Positions 25,816 through 34,585 of a stretch of DNA of 64,000 nucleotides are shown in pieces. This DNA comes from Bacteroidetes bacterium GWB2_32_14 (lineage in GTDB: Bacteria; Bacteroidota; Bacteroidia; Bacteroidales; UBA12077): assembly GCA_001768235.1 (NCBI GenBank), contig MENK01000035.1, positions 188,183 through 252,182 of the forward strand, written 5' to 3'. Below the pieces are notes generated by a model. That model ran no database searches. It saw nothing but the letters and a program-made list of their open reading frames with translations, and was not told the DNA's origin. A program made the position numbers and the translations under genes. Every line of letters begins with the position of its first letter. Position 1 is the stretch's first letter.

Positions 25816-26023
25816 ATACAAGTTAAGATTTTATGTGTTTATCAAGGAATCAGAAAAAATGCAGAGTTCTGTGATTTTTTGACATTTATTATTTACCTTT
25901 AATTTTGTAATGACTGATAGAAACGTTGGACGATCCTGATAAATATTAGTACCCGCACTTTTCTTTTGTCGAACCAATTATGTGTAACTGCTGAATGTTA
26001 GCACAAAAGAAAATATAGTTCCC

Positions 26024-26848
26024 ATGAAAACAGATAAAAAAGTATATTCAACCCTGTTCATTGCAATATTTTTAAGTTCGTGTTCATCAATGTATATTCC
26101 CTCAAATATAAATATTCCTTTGCTTGAAAGTAAAGGGGAAAAACAAGTTGAATTTGCTGCTAGCACTAATAGCTTTCATCTGACAGGCAATTATGCATTT
26201 TCAAAAAAATATTCAGTTATGATAAATGGAGGAATATCCTATAAAAACTTTTCAAATTATTATGACATATTTACTAACACAGACAAGTACGAAGGTTCTG
26301 GTGGTAATACTGAAGTTATGTCAATTGATTTAGCTGATGATGGAGAATTTGCTCATAAATATGGAGAAATTGGCATTGGGAGATATAATATTTTACATAA
26401 GAAACTAAAATTTGAAATATTTGGTGGTATTGGATATGGAATTGCAAAGGATCAAGCAGAGGGAAATACTATAGACAAATTGAATTTTGATGCTAATTAT
26501 TATTTAGGCTTTATTCAGGTCAATATGGGCAGAACATTAAAAAAATTAGATTTTGGATGGTCTGTTCGGTTGGCAACGACTTTTCGTGACTTTACATATC
26601 AGGATGACCAAAGCGGATTGCCTCAGAGTATAAATTTAAACATGTTTCATTTAGAGCCAATGGCATTTGTACGAATTGGTGGGGAGCATTTAAAATTTGT
26701 TGCAAGATTAGGACTATCGAGATCCTGGCTATATAAACCAATTGATGATCTTTATCTTGAAAAAGGAATTTATAATGGATATGTAACAACAACAGGTACT
26801 CATATTTCTGTGGGTATAAATTATAAATTTAGAATTAAAGATAAATAA
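26024..26848 (+). CDS. Putative outer-membrane beta-barrel lipoprotein, unknown function
   Basis: This 274-residue protein has a lipoprotein signal ('LFIAIFLSSCSSMYIP', Cys20). The rest alternates short polar turns with aromatic strands ('HLTGNYAFSKKYSVMINGGI', 'KLKFEIFGGIGYGIAKD', 'THISVGINYKFRIKDK'), with a terminal Phe-rich strand. This suggests an eight-stranded outer-membrane barrel. I do not recognise a family with a known role. The gene lies between rlmN and a decayed second rlmN 3' end, so it may be an inserted accessory gene. Confidence 0.65.
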   Translation: MKTDKKVYSTLFIAIFLSSCSSMYIPSNINIPLLESKGEKQVEFAASTNSFHLTGNYAFSKKYSVMINGGISYKNFSNYYDIFTNTDKYEGSGGNTEVMSIDLADDGEFAHKYGEIGIGRYNILHKKLKFEIFGGIGYGIAKDQAEGNTIDKLNFDANYYLGFIQVNMGRTLKKLDFGWSVRLATTFRDFTYQDDQSGLPQSINLNMFHLEPMAFVRIGGEHLKFVARLGLSRSWLYKPIDDLYLEKGIYNGYVTTTGTHISVGINYKFRIKDK

Positions 26849-26878
26849 AAGTGAGCACACAGCATCCGTTCAAATTTT

Positions 26879-26907
26879 ATGCCGGAGATAGTGTTTTCCG
26901 GCAATTT
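26879..26907 (+). terminator. Weak terminator-like hairpin after the barrel lipoprotein
   Basis: The stem 'gccgga' / 'tccggc' with a 10-base loop is followed by 'aatttt'. The short T run makes this only a fair candidate. Confidence 0.45.
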
Positions 26908-26993
26908 TAAAACTTTAGTAGCTACAATCTTAGCTTTAATTAATCAACATCCATAATTATTTCAATATTTTAAGAACGGCATTTCCACGAAGC

Positions 26994-27080
26994 CAAAACC
27001 TGATTGTAAATATTCGCCGAAGTCGTGGCCAGGATATTGATTCTGCTTGTGGGCAATTAGCTGCAAAGAAAGGGAAATAA
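26994..27080 (+). pseudogene. rlmN 3'-end remnant (right direct repeat)
   Basis: The frame encodes 'QNLIVNIRRSRGQDIDSACG' and on to 'KKGK' plus a stop, matching the last 29 residues of RlmN. Most differences from the intact gene are silent or conservative (Val to Ile, Ala to Ser), so this was under protein-level selection before it was cut. Nucleotide identity is strongest at 27006-27080. No start or upstream domain is present. It may be the displaced end of the original gene after an insertion, or the tail of a decayed paralogue. Confidence 0.85.
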
Positions 27081-27111
27081 GATTTTTGAGTCTAAGGTCA
27101 GGTATAAAAAA

Positions 27112-27711
27112 TCAAAAATCCAGAGAGAGTTGCTCATCCAATAACCGGAATGTCATCCGGTGGTAAGGAGTTGTTCCAAATTCTTTTATCGCTCTACGGT
27201 GTTCTTTAGTAGGATATCCTTTGTTTTTTCCCCAATTGTATTCGGGATGAATTTTGTTCAGCTCGGTCATTAAATCGTCCCGGCAGGTTTTTGCAAGGAT
27301 GGAAGCTGCAGCTATAGATAAGAATTTTGAATCGCCTTTAACAATACATTGATGAGGAATGTTTTTGTATTTATAAAACCGGTTTCCATCAATAATAATG
27401 TGTTCGGGAGTAGTTCTTAAAAGGCCGAGAGCCTGATGCATTGCTTTTATCGATGCTTTAAGAATATTTATTTCATCTATTGTATGATTATCAATAATGC
27501 CAACCGCAAAATCAATTGCCACTTTCTCAATTTCTTCTCTAAGGTTATATCGTTGTTTTTCTGTAAGTTTCTTGGAATCGTTTAACAAGGGGTGAGTATA
27601 ATTTTCAGGTAAAATAACAGCTGCAGCAACAACAGGTCCGGCAAGGCATCCCCTGCCTGCTTCGTCGCAGCCTGCTTCAATAGTGTTTGTTTTGTAATAG
27701 GATAACAGCAT
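27112..27711 (-). CDS. rnhB: Ribonuclease HII
   Basis: This 199-residue enzyme removes RNA from hybrids and single ribonucleotides from DNA. '[20 protein letters not shown]' (about residues 13-32) gives the Asp-Glu pair. '[10 protein letters not shown]' holds the third acid, and '[20 protein letters not shown]' with '[17 protein letters not shown]' are conserved blocks. Length is normal. It is a single gene; the next upstream gap holds only repeats. Confidence 0.96.
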   Translation of the reverse strand: MLLSYYKTNTIEAGCDEAGRGCLAGPVVAAAVILPENYTHPLLNDSKKLTEKQRYNLREEIEKVAIDFAVGIIDNHTIDEINILKASIKAMHQALGLLRTTPEHIIIDGNRFYKYKNIPHQCIVKGDSKFLSIAAASILAKTCRDDLMTELNKIHPEYNWGKNKGYPTKEHRRAIKEFGTTPYHRMTFRLLDEQLSLDF

Positions 27712-27754
27712 AATTCAATTATATATCATGATTATTCTGCAAAATTTATCAGTA

Positions 27755-28012
27755 CTAATTTTCTTTGCGAATCTTGGTGCTTTAGTCAATTGGTGGCTAT
27801 AATGAAATGTTTTTTTAGCCACAAAGGCTCTAAGACTCAAAATAAAACTAAGACATAAAACGGAATTTCCAATAGCAATTATAAAAATTTATTTTTTGGA
27901 TACTCCTAAAAACCAATTTATTCTTACCGCAAAATCGCAAAAACGCAAAGAAAACAAAAAGTAAAATATTTTAAAATCAATACTTTGCGACTTAGTGCCT
28001 TTGCGGTAAATC
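27755..28012. repeat. Degenerate inverted repeats in the 27712-28127 gap
   Basis: The 416-base gap holds no gene. Arms at 27925-27950 (begins taccgcaaaatcg) and 27983-28008 (ends cctttgcggta) pair as an inverted repeat, 20 of 26 positions, with a 32-base loop. A second, more decayed pair lies at 27761-27786 ('ttctttgcgaatcttggtgc') and 27826-27858 ('gccacaaaggctctaagac'). These resemble the repeat at 226-305 next to the GxxExxY gene. Confidence 0.6.
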
Positions 28013-28127
28013 ATATTTTTTAAGTTTTTACTCCATCAGTATTGGGCAATACAGCTCTAAAAAGAATAAATGAAAAAGAAGTAATAAAGAGAGATGCCCT
28101 TAAATAGAAAATTTATTAATTTATGCG

Positions 28128-29249
28128 TCAAAATAATTTTTCAATGCTTTCCCAGAATTTTGTTGCAGTTTTATCCCCGCTGTATTTATGTTTTTGAAGA
28201 TTTCCTTTCTTTATAAGATCTTTTCTTAAATCGGTATCGGCATAAATTTTTATCATGGCATCTGTTATCGACTCAACCGAAAAGGGATTAACCAACAAAG
28301 CGGCATCGCCTGCAACTTCGGGCATTGAAGTTACATTTGAAGTAATTACAGGAGTTCCGCAATTCATGGCTTCAATAATCGGAATGCCAAAACCTTCGAA
28401 ATAAGGTACAAAAGTTAATGCCAGTGCAGAACCGTACAGGCGATTGAGTTTTTCCGGAGTCTTCCGGCCGGAGAAAATTACCTCATCCTTGAAAACCATC
28501 TGGCGATATGCTTTTTTCATGCTTCGTGTTTTAAACATCCGTTCACCAACAATAATAAGCTTTATATCTGATTTTGTTTTTTCTTTGAACAAATCAAAAG
28601 CCTTTAGCAGGCGGGCAACATTTTTACGAGGATTGAGAGCTCCAACAAAAATGAAGAAATCTTTCCCGTCAGTAAATTCTTGTTTTATTTCACGTTTCTC
28701 TTGTTCTGATAAGGGTTTGTATATTTCATTGGCTCCATTGTAAACGACATCTATATTATTTAGTGAAACCGGAAATTGTTTAGCGATATCGGCTTTTGAA
28801 TACTCTGAGACAGTAACTATTCGTGATGCTTTTTTTGCAAAAAGGGGCGAATAGTATCGGTAATAGCAGCGGACAATCAAAGGGAAATCGTTTGGATAAT
28901 GCATGAAATTGATGTCGTGGAATACTACCAATGATTTTACATTTGTTGATAGAGAAAGAAACCCGTCGGGAGAAATAAAAAGGTCTGCATTGATTTTTTT
29001 AAGAATCTTAGGAATTGATTTTTCGAACCACCAGTAAAATAAAAACGGATGCCTGGCCTGGGGTCCTATAACAACAGGAAATACATTGGAAGAAAAAATA
29101 AAATGCGGATCGAAGGGCCTGTCAAAAATAAAATAAAACTCATGTTCCGGGTGGTTTTTTGAAATTCGCGACATGGTTTCATAAGTAAACCATCCGATTC
29201 CTTCTAATTTATTCCTTAATAATAAACGTGTATTTACTGCTATTTTCAA
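28128..29249 (-). CDS. Family 4-type glycosyltransferase
   Basis: This 373-residue GT-B enzyme starts 'MKIAVNTRLLLRNKLEGIGW'. The C-terminal domain has 'FIFVGALNPRKNVARLLKAF' and the EX7E-type motif in 'EGFGIPIIEAMNCGTPVITS', followed by 'PEVAGDAALLVNP'. These mark retaining GT4 transferases that use nucleotide sugars, probably mannose or glucose donors. The acceptor is unknown. It is divergent from the FkbM methyltransferase, with an 80-base gap, and is likely part of a small glycan-assembly group with the flippase at 30107. Confidence 0.9.
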   Translation of the reverse strand: MKIAVNTRLLLRNKLEGIGWFTYETMSRISKNHPEHEFYFIFDRPFDPHFIFSSNVFPVVIGPQARHPFLFYWWFEKSIPKILKKINADLFISPDGFLSLSTNVKSLVVFHDINFMHYPNDFPLIVRCYYRYYSPLFAKKASRIVTVSEYSKADIAKQFPVSLNNIDVVYNGANEIYKPLSEQEKREIKQEFTDGKDFFIFVGALNPRKNVARLLKAFDLFKEKTKSDIKLIIVGERMFKTRSMKKAYRQMVFKDEVIFSGRKTPEKLNRLYGSALALTFVPYFEGFGIPIIEAMNCGTPVITSNVTSMPEVAGDAALLVNPFSVESITDAMIKIYADTDLRKDLIKKGNLQKHKYSGDKTATKFWESIEKLF

Positions 29250-29303
29250 TCTGTTTGGTATATTTTTTAATCAGGCAAATTCTTACGATTATTTTGTTTA
29301 ACC

Positions 29304-29311
29304 TATATTTG
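29304..29311 (+). promoter_or_regulatory. Possible -7 element for the FkbM methyltransferase
   Basis: TATATTTG fits TAnnTTTG and lies 18 bases before the ATG. No well-spaced -33 TTTG was found. Confidence 0.45.
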
Positions 29312-29329
29312 TAACAAAGATGCTAAAAA

Positions 29330-30076
29330 ATGATTAAAAACAGTATAAAATTTATACTTCAAAAAATATTGGGCTTAAAAAACTATCTTTTTTTGTTTTC
29401 GCTTTTCATGATCAAAAAGCTGGTTTGGGATAAACGTGAAAGAGCATTTATAAAATTTATTGAATTAGTAAAAAATGAAGGTAATGTTATTGATATTGGC
29501 GCGAATATCGGGGTAATGACCTATCACTTTGCAAGAAAATTACCTGATACAACAGTTCATTCATTCGAACCAGTTCCTGTGAATTATAATAATCTTCTTA
29601 CAATTAAACAAAAATTTAAATTAAACAATGTAATTTTATATAACTGTGCTTTAGGCGACAAGAATCGCGAAGAGCAAATAATAATGCCCTGTTTATCTGG
29701 AGTTTATTTCCCGGGATTAAGCCATATTGTTAAGGGCAATATGCAGGAGAAAGGGAATAAATACAGCGTTCAGGTTAAACGGCTTGATGAAATTGATGGT
29801 TTTTTAAAAATGCCTGTTACAGCGATTAAACTTGATGTTGAGAATTATGAATACGAAGTACTGTACGGTGCTGAAAAAATAATTAGTAAAAACAGGCCCC
29901 TGATATATTGCGAGTTATGGGAAGGAGAAAACAGGCAGAAAAGCATTGATGTATTATACAAGCACAATTATTCTGTATTCGTATGGCAATGCAACAAGCT
30001 TGTTTTATTTGACGGGAAAAGCAGAGAACAAAATTTTTTCTTTATCCCGGTTGAAAGAACAGGCGAACTAAAATAA
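29330..30076 (+). CDS. FkbM family methyltransferase
   Basis: This 248-residue SAM-dependent methyltransferase has motif I 'NVIDIGANIGVMTYHFARKL' (about residues 52-71), the SAM ribose acid in 'VHSFEPVPVNYNNLL', and 'ITAIKLDVENYEYEVLYGAE', the FkbM signature 'KxDVEGxExxVLxGA' with Asn for Gly. FkbM-type enzymes O-methylate sugars and other hydroxyls, so glycan methylation fits the neighbourhood. The flippase gene starts 30 bases downstream on the same strand. Confidence 0.88.
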   Translation: MIKNSIKFILQKILGLKNYLFLFSLFMIKKLVWDKRERAFIKFIELVKNEGNVIDIGANIGVMTYHFARKLPDTTVHSFEPVPVNYNNLLTIKQKFKLNNVILYNCALGDKNREEQIIMPCLSGVYFPGLSHIVKGNMQEKGNKYSVQVKRLDEIDGFLKMPVTAIKLDVENYEYEVLYGAEKIISKNRPLIYCELWEGENRQKSIDVLYKHNYSVFVWQCNKLVLFDGKSREQNFFFIPVERTGELK

Positions 30077-30106
30077 AATTAATTTTAATTGAAAGTATAA
30101 AAAATC

Positions 30107-31552
30107 TTGCGACGAAAGTTTTTAACAAACCTGGTACTGTTACTTTTTCTGAATTTACTGGTAAAACCATTCTGGATTTTCGGTATCGATCGTACTGTAC
30201 AAAATGTTGTTGGAGCCGAGGAGTATGGTTTATATTTTTCATTATTTAATTTTTCACTCCTTCTTAATATTTTGCTCGATTTTGGAATTACCAATTTTAA
30301 TAATCGCAATATAGCCCAGAACAATCAATTACTGAGTAAATCCTTATCAGGAATTGTAGTTTTAAGATTTTTGCTTGCAATAGGTTATTTTATTATAACA
30401 ATAATTGCCGCCTTAATTATAGGATATGAATTGCGGCAACTTTACCTGCTGGTATTCTTAATTTTCAATCAATTTATTGCATCTTTTATACTATACCTGC
30501 GATCAAATTTAAGCGGATTGCATTTATTTAAAACGGACAGTATTATATCTGTTCTTGACCGAACCATTATGATTCTAATTTGCAGCCTTATTTTGTGGGG
30601 AGGTATAATACAAAGCAGTTTCAGAATAGAGTGGTTTGTTTATGCTCAAACTACTGCTTACTTAATAGCTTTGCTAATTACAATCGTTGTGGTTTATGGC
30701 AAGGCAGATTTCTTAAAACTGAATTTCGATCGGGCATATTTTATAGCCATACTTAAAAAAAGTTACCCGTTTGCAATTCTTACTTTACTTATGGCCTTTT
30801 ATTTCCGTATCGATTCTGTATTGCTTGAACGTTTGCTGCCCGATGGGAAAGAACAGGCCGGGATATATGCCCAGGCATACCGTATTCTTGATGCTGTTTC
30901 TATGTTTGCATTTCTTTTTGCCGGGCTTCTGCTCCCCATGTTTTCGAGAATGCTAAAACAAAAGGAGTCGATTGACCAACTTACATTTTTCTCATTATTA
31001 TTACTAATCGTTCCCGTGTTAGGAATAACATCGGCATCTTTTTTTTACAGAACAGAAATCATGGATTTGTTATATCATCATCATGTAGCAAGCTCTTCAT
31101 TAATTTTTGGAATATTAATTTTAAGTTATATCGGAATAGCATTAACATATATTTTTGGAACACTCCTTACTGCAAATGGCAGCTTAAAGCAACTTAATAT
31201 AATGGCCGCAGCCGGGGTTCTTTTAAATATTATCCTGAATTTGTTGCTTATTCCAAAATATGCTGCATTTGGTGCTGCTATTGCAAGCCTTATTACTCAA
31301 AGCTTTACAGCGATTGTCCAGATTGTTTTATCAATAAAAATATTTAAATTTAAATTTCATCTCCGGCGAATTATTCAAACGGTATTATATGTTATTGTAT
31401 TAATTACAGGTTCAATATTATCTGTAAAACTTAATATAAACTGGGGCTTTAAGTTTTTAAGCATTATTGCTCTTTCTGTTTTATTGGCTTTTATTTTTCA
31501 GATATTTAAAATAAAAATTCTATATGAAATCATACGATACGAAGAAAAATAA
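30107..31552 (+). CDS. Polysaccharide flippase, Wzx/MATE-like
   Basis: This 481-residue protein has about 12-14 hydrophobic segments and no large soluble domain. It begins 'NLVLLLFLNLLVKPFWIFGI' after a basic start. 'VGAEEYGLYFSLFNFSLLLN' is the conserved first loop of the oligosaccharide flippase (RfbX/Wzx) family, and 'AAFGAAIASLITQSFTAI' is a conserved late motif. It should move lipid-linked glycans across the inner membrane. The start appears to be TTG at 30107, since no ATG exists before the first helix. It lies 30 bases after the FkbM gene, in an apparent operon. Confidence 0.88.
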   Translation: MRRKFLTNLVLLLFLNLLVKPFWIFGIDRTVQNVVGAEEYGLYFSLFNFSLLLNILLDFGITNFNNRNIAQNNQLLSKSLSGIVVLRFLLAIGYFIITIIAALIIGYELRQLYLLVFLIFNQFIASFILYLRSNLSGLHLFKTDSIISVLDRTIMILICSLILWGGIIQSSFRIEWFVYAQTTAYLIALLITIVVVYGKADFLKLNFDRAYFIAILKKSYPFAILTLLMAFYFRIDSVLLERLLPDGKEQAGIYAQAYRILDAVSMFAFLFAGLLLPMFSRMLKQKESIDQLTFFSLLLLIVPVLGITSASFFYRTEIMDLLYHHHVASSSLIFGILILSYIGIALTYIFGTLLTANGSLKQLNIMAAAGVLLNIILNLLLIPKYAAFGAAIASLITQSFTAIVQIVLSIKIFKFKFHLRRIIQTVLYVIVLITGSILSVKLNINWGFKFLSIIALSVLLAFIFQIFKIKILYEIIRYEEK

Positions 31553-31658
31553 AGCTCTCCATGTGAAAGAGTAAGGATTGATCTTACAGATGTTATTAAA
31601 CAATACTTTAGCTGATTTATAAATACTGGTTTACTATGTGTTAAACTGATTCTTTTTA

Positions 31659-31666
31659 TAGCTTTG
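31659..31666 (+). promoter_or_regulatory. Possible -7 element for sdaA
   Basis: TAGCTTTG fits TAnnTTTG and lies 23 bases before the sdaA ATG. The -33 region is weak. Confidence 0.45.
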
Positions 31667-31689
31667 CACAGGTTAAATTTTAGGGAAAA

Positions 31690-32895
31690 ATGCAATCAAT
31701 ACGTGAGATATTTAAAATCGGATATGGTCCATCGAGTAGTCATACGATTGGCCCGGTAAGGGCAGCAACAATTTTTCAGGAACGTAATCCGAACAGCAAA
31801 AAATTCAGGGTAACATTATACGGTAGTCTTGCCGCTACAGGTGTTGGCCATCACACCGATCTCGCACTTATAAAAGCACTTCATCCTCGGGATGCAGAAA
31901 TCATTTGGAAACCGGAAGAATCTTTGCCTCAGCATCCCAATGGGTTGATTTTTGAAGCATTAACTTCAGAAAATACGGTTGCTGATAAATGGGAAGTGTA
32001 CAGCATTGGGGGTGGCGACTTAAAAGATGTTGACGGGATAATCAATAATCGAAAAATATATCATATTACAAATCTTACCGATATCATGGCCTATTGTACT
32101 CGTGAAGGAAAAACTTTCTGGGAGTATGTTGAGGATTGTGAAGGTTCCGAAATCTGGGATTATCTTGCCAGGGTGTGGGATATTATGAAAGATACCATTG
32201 CTCGGGGACTGGAAAACGAAGGCGTATTACCCGGCGAGATTCACTTACCGCGTAAAGCGAGCAATTATTATACAAAAGCATTAAATTCGCACGGAGCAAT
32301 ACAAAACCAGGGCCTGTTGTTTGCATTTGCATTAGCTGTTTCCGAAGAAAATGCCAGTGGTGGTAAAATAGCCATAGCCCCGACCTGCGGATCATCAGGT
32401 GTTTTACCCGCTATTTTATTTTATTTAAAGCGAGAAGAGTATATTACTGATATAAAAATTCTCAGGGCCCTTGCTACTGCAGGCCTTATTGGAAATATTG
32501 TTAAGTTTAATGCATCCATTTCAGGAGCCGAGGTAGGTTGCCAGGGTGAAATTGGTACTGCTTGTGCCATGGCTGCCGGAGCTGCTGCACAAATTATGGG
32601 AGGATCGTTGCGTCAGATTGAGTATGCTGCCGAAATGGGGTTTGAGCATAACCTGGGTTTAACTTGCGACCCAGTACTTGGATACGTTCAGATTCCATGT
32701 ATCGAAAGAAATGCCATAGCTGTTGGAAAAGCTCTTGAGTGTGCCGTGTATGCCATGTTCTCAGATGGGGGTCATAAAATTTCGTTTGATAATGCAGTAG
32801 AAACAATGGAAGAAACAGGCCGCGATATTCAAAGTGCTTACCGTGAAACCGGTATTGGCGGACTGGCCAAAAGCTGGAAACCTTTTCAGGAATAA
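31690..32895 (+). CDS. sdaA: L-serine ammonia-lyase, iron-sulfur, single-chain type
   Basis: This 401-residue enzyme converts L-serine to pyruvate and ammonia. The beta domain begins 'IREIFKIGYGPSSSHTIGPV', the family signature. The alpha domain holds 'IAIAPTCGSSGVLPAILFYL', 'GAEVGCQGEIGTACAMAAGA' and 'GLTCDPVLGYVQIPCIERNA', giving the Cys ligands of a 4Fe-4S cluster. The length is a little under the E. coli type and normal for Bacteroidota. It is monocistronic, ending just before a MITE-like element. Confidence 0.96.
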   Translation: MQSIREIFKIGYGPSSSHTIGPVRAATIFQERNPNSKKFRVTLYGSLAATGVGHHTDLALIKALHPRDAEIIWKPEESLPQHPNGLIFEALTSENTVADKWEVYSIGGGDLKDVDGIINNRKIYHITNLTDIMAYCTREGKTFWEYVEDCEGSEIWDYLARVWDIMKDTIARGLENEGVLPGEIHLPRKASNYYTKALNSHGAIQNQGLLFAFALAVSEENASGGKIAIAPTCGSSGVLPAILFYLKREEYITDIKILRALATAGLIGNIVKFNASISGAEVGCQGEIGTACAMAAGAAAQIMGGSLRQIEYAAEMGFEHNLGLTCDPVLGYVQIPCIERNAIAVGKALECAVYAMFSDGGHKISFDNAVETMEETGRDIQSAYRETGIGGLAKSWKPFQE

Positions 32896-32970
32896 AATGA
32901 GCTTTTTTGTTATTGGCGTTTAGCTGTTAATCTTTGAATAATTGCAATATCGTTTGTAAAAATAAAACCG

Positions 32971-33144
32971 GAGGCTGTTTCAAAAACCGGAAAGTTGTTT
33001 CTGTTTTTGCTGCGCAAGAGAAAAGTTCGACAAGCCTGCCCGTCCGGCAGGTGGGTTCAATATGACAACTTTTTGTTTTAAAGCTAGTCACACTGAATGC
33101 TGTCGATGTGTGAACAATGATAAAACATCTTTTGAGACAGCCTC
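32971..33144. mobile_element. MITE-like element, 174 bp
   Basis: The ends are 'gaggctgtttcaaaa' (32971-32985) and 'ttttgagacagcctc' (33130-33144), inverted repeats that match at 14 of 15 positions. No transposase frame fits inside. 'GAGGCTGTCTCAAAA'-type ends are typical of IS elements common in Bacteroidota, so this may be a non-autonomous derivative. A target-site duplication was not seen. An internal hairpin ('cctgcc' / 'ggcagg', 33036-33052) lies within it. Confidence 0.6.
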
Positions 33145-33156
33145 TGTTTTCTGTAT

Positions 33157-34494
33157 TTATTTAAATTTCTTAAGTATTGTTTTTATCTCATCAATTTTTT
33201 CTTTCAGTATTTTTTCGTTGTCGGCCTCGGCAAGTAGCCGAAGATAAGGTTCTGTATTTGAAGGGCGCACGTTAAACCACCAGTCTTTAAATTCTATTCG
33301 GTAACCATCAAAATCGAGAATTTCCATGGGTTCTTCTTCTGCTACAAAGTAATCTTTTAAAGCATCCATGGCTTCCTGCTTTTTCTCAATTTTAAAATTA
33401 AGTTCGCCCGAGTTGGCATATTTTGCAATGTTTGAGATTATTTCCGACATGCTTTTCCCTTCTTTTTTAAACCGTGAAAGAAGGTTTAAAACGATTAATG
33501 AAGCTAAAATACCCGAGTCGGAATAAAAGAAATCGCGGAAATAATAATGACCGGCAAGCTCACCACCATATATGCCGTTTATTTCTTTTAGCTTAGGAGA
33601 AGCAAAAGCTCGTCCAACACGCCACGTATGCATTTTGCATCCCATGTTTTCAACATATTCTTTTACTGCTTTTGATGTTCGGATATCTTCTAATACATTC
33701 CCTTTTTCTTTTTCAAGGAAATAATGAGCCATGAATCCGATAATCAGGTCGGGAGATATAAATTTACCTTTCTCATCAACAAACATAACCCGGTCGGCAT
33801 CGCCATCGAAAATAACGCCAATGTCGCATTTCTGATCAAGAACAACTTTCTTAAGATCGGCAACATTTTCTTCAATCAAGGGATTTGGCTCGTGATTTGG
33901 GAATGTTCCGTCCATATCGTCAAAAATGTAAATCGGGTCTTTGCCCAATAATTTTTTAATAAGTAAAGCAGCCATTCCGTTTGAGCAATCAATGGCCATT
34001 TTGATGTTTGAGTAATCCTGAATGTAGGTTTTCAGAAACTGAACATACTCGTCTTTTACTTTATAATCGATAATCTTTCCTCTTTTATCGGCTATCTCGA
34101 TTTCACGGGTCTGTATCATTTCCAGGAGCCTGTTTAAGCCGGTATCTAATCCGACAGGTAAAGCATTTGCCCGTGATATTTTCATCCCGTTGTATTCGCG
34201 TGAGTTGTGTGAAGCTGTAATCTGGACTGAAGCCGAGAACTTGTGTTTTGCTGTCATGTAATAAACCATGGGCGTGGTGGCAAGGCCAATGTTATAGACA
34301 TTTGCTCCGCTATCGATAATTCCCCGGGCGAGGGCTTCAAATATTTCATCTGACGAAACTCTTACATCCCGGCCAACAAGAACATTGTCGGCTTGTAAAA
34401 GTTCAGGCAAAAAGTACCCGATTTTATAGGCATCGTCTTTAGTAAACTCTTCGTTGTAAATACCACGAATATCATAGGCTTTGAATGCTTTCAT
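33157..34494 (-). CDS. Phosphomannomutase / phosphoglucomutase
   Basis: This 445-residue alpha-D-phosphohexomutase interconverts hexose 6- and 1-phosphates for sugar-nucleotide synthesis. The phosphoserine loop is 'SVQITASHNSREYNGMKI', with Ser in the place of the usual Pro after Asn. The metal loop is 'GVIFDGDADRVMFVDEKG', the sugar-binding loop 'GGELAGHYYFRDF', and the phosphate-binding loop 'VRPSNTEPYLRLLAEAD'. All four domains are present. It would feed the glycan genes in this window. Confidence 0.93.
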   Translation of the reverse strand: MKAFKAYDIRGIYNEEFTKDDAYKIGYFLPELLQADNVLVGRDVRVSSDEIFEALARGIIDSGANVYNIGLATTPMVYYMTAKHKFSASVQITASHNSREYNGMKISRANALPVGLDTGLNRLLEMIQTREIEIADKRGKIIDYKVKDEYVQFLKTYIQDYSNIKMAIDCSNGMAALLIKKLLGKDPIYIFDDMDGTFPNHEPNPLIEENVADLKKVVLDQKCDIGVIFDGDADRVMFVDEKGKFISPDLIIGFMAHYFLEKEKGNVLEDIRTSKAVKEYVENMGCKMHTWRVGRAFASPKLKEINGIYGGELAGHYYFRDFFYSDSGILASLIVLNLLSRFKKEGKSMSEIISNIAKYANSGELNFKIEKKQEAMDALKDYFVAEEEPMEILDFDGYRIEFKDWWFNVRPSNTEPYLRLLAEADNEKILKEKIDEIKTILKKFK

Positions 34495-34517
34495 TTTAAA
34501 AACAGTTTAAGATTAGA

Positions 34518-34551
34518 ATAATAAAAGAAGCCAGGGAATTTCTGACTTCTT
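34518..34551 (-). terminator. Terminator-like hairpin after the Pgk-like gene
   Basis: On the minus strand, 'agaagtcag' and 'ctggcttct' pair with one mismatch and are followed by 'tttattatt'. It lies 35 bases after the stop of the Pgk-like gene and before the phosphohexomutase start. Confidence 0.6.
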
Positions 34552-34585
34552 AAAAATCATTAAAACACAAAAATGGGATTTTTTT

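Noticed and set aside
26024-26848. Restriction, toxin or phage gene as cargo between the rlmN repeats
   Set aside because: The protein has a lipobox and barrel-like strands, with no nuclease, toxin or phage motif.
33062-33247. Short open frame between sdaA and the phosphohexomutase
   Set aside because: It runs through the MITE-like element and into the 3' end of the mutase gene. The product is Ser/Phe-rich with no homology that I can see.
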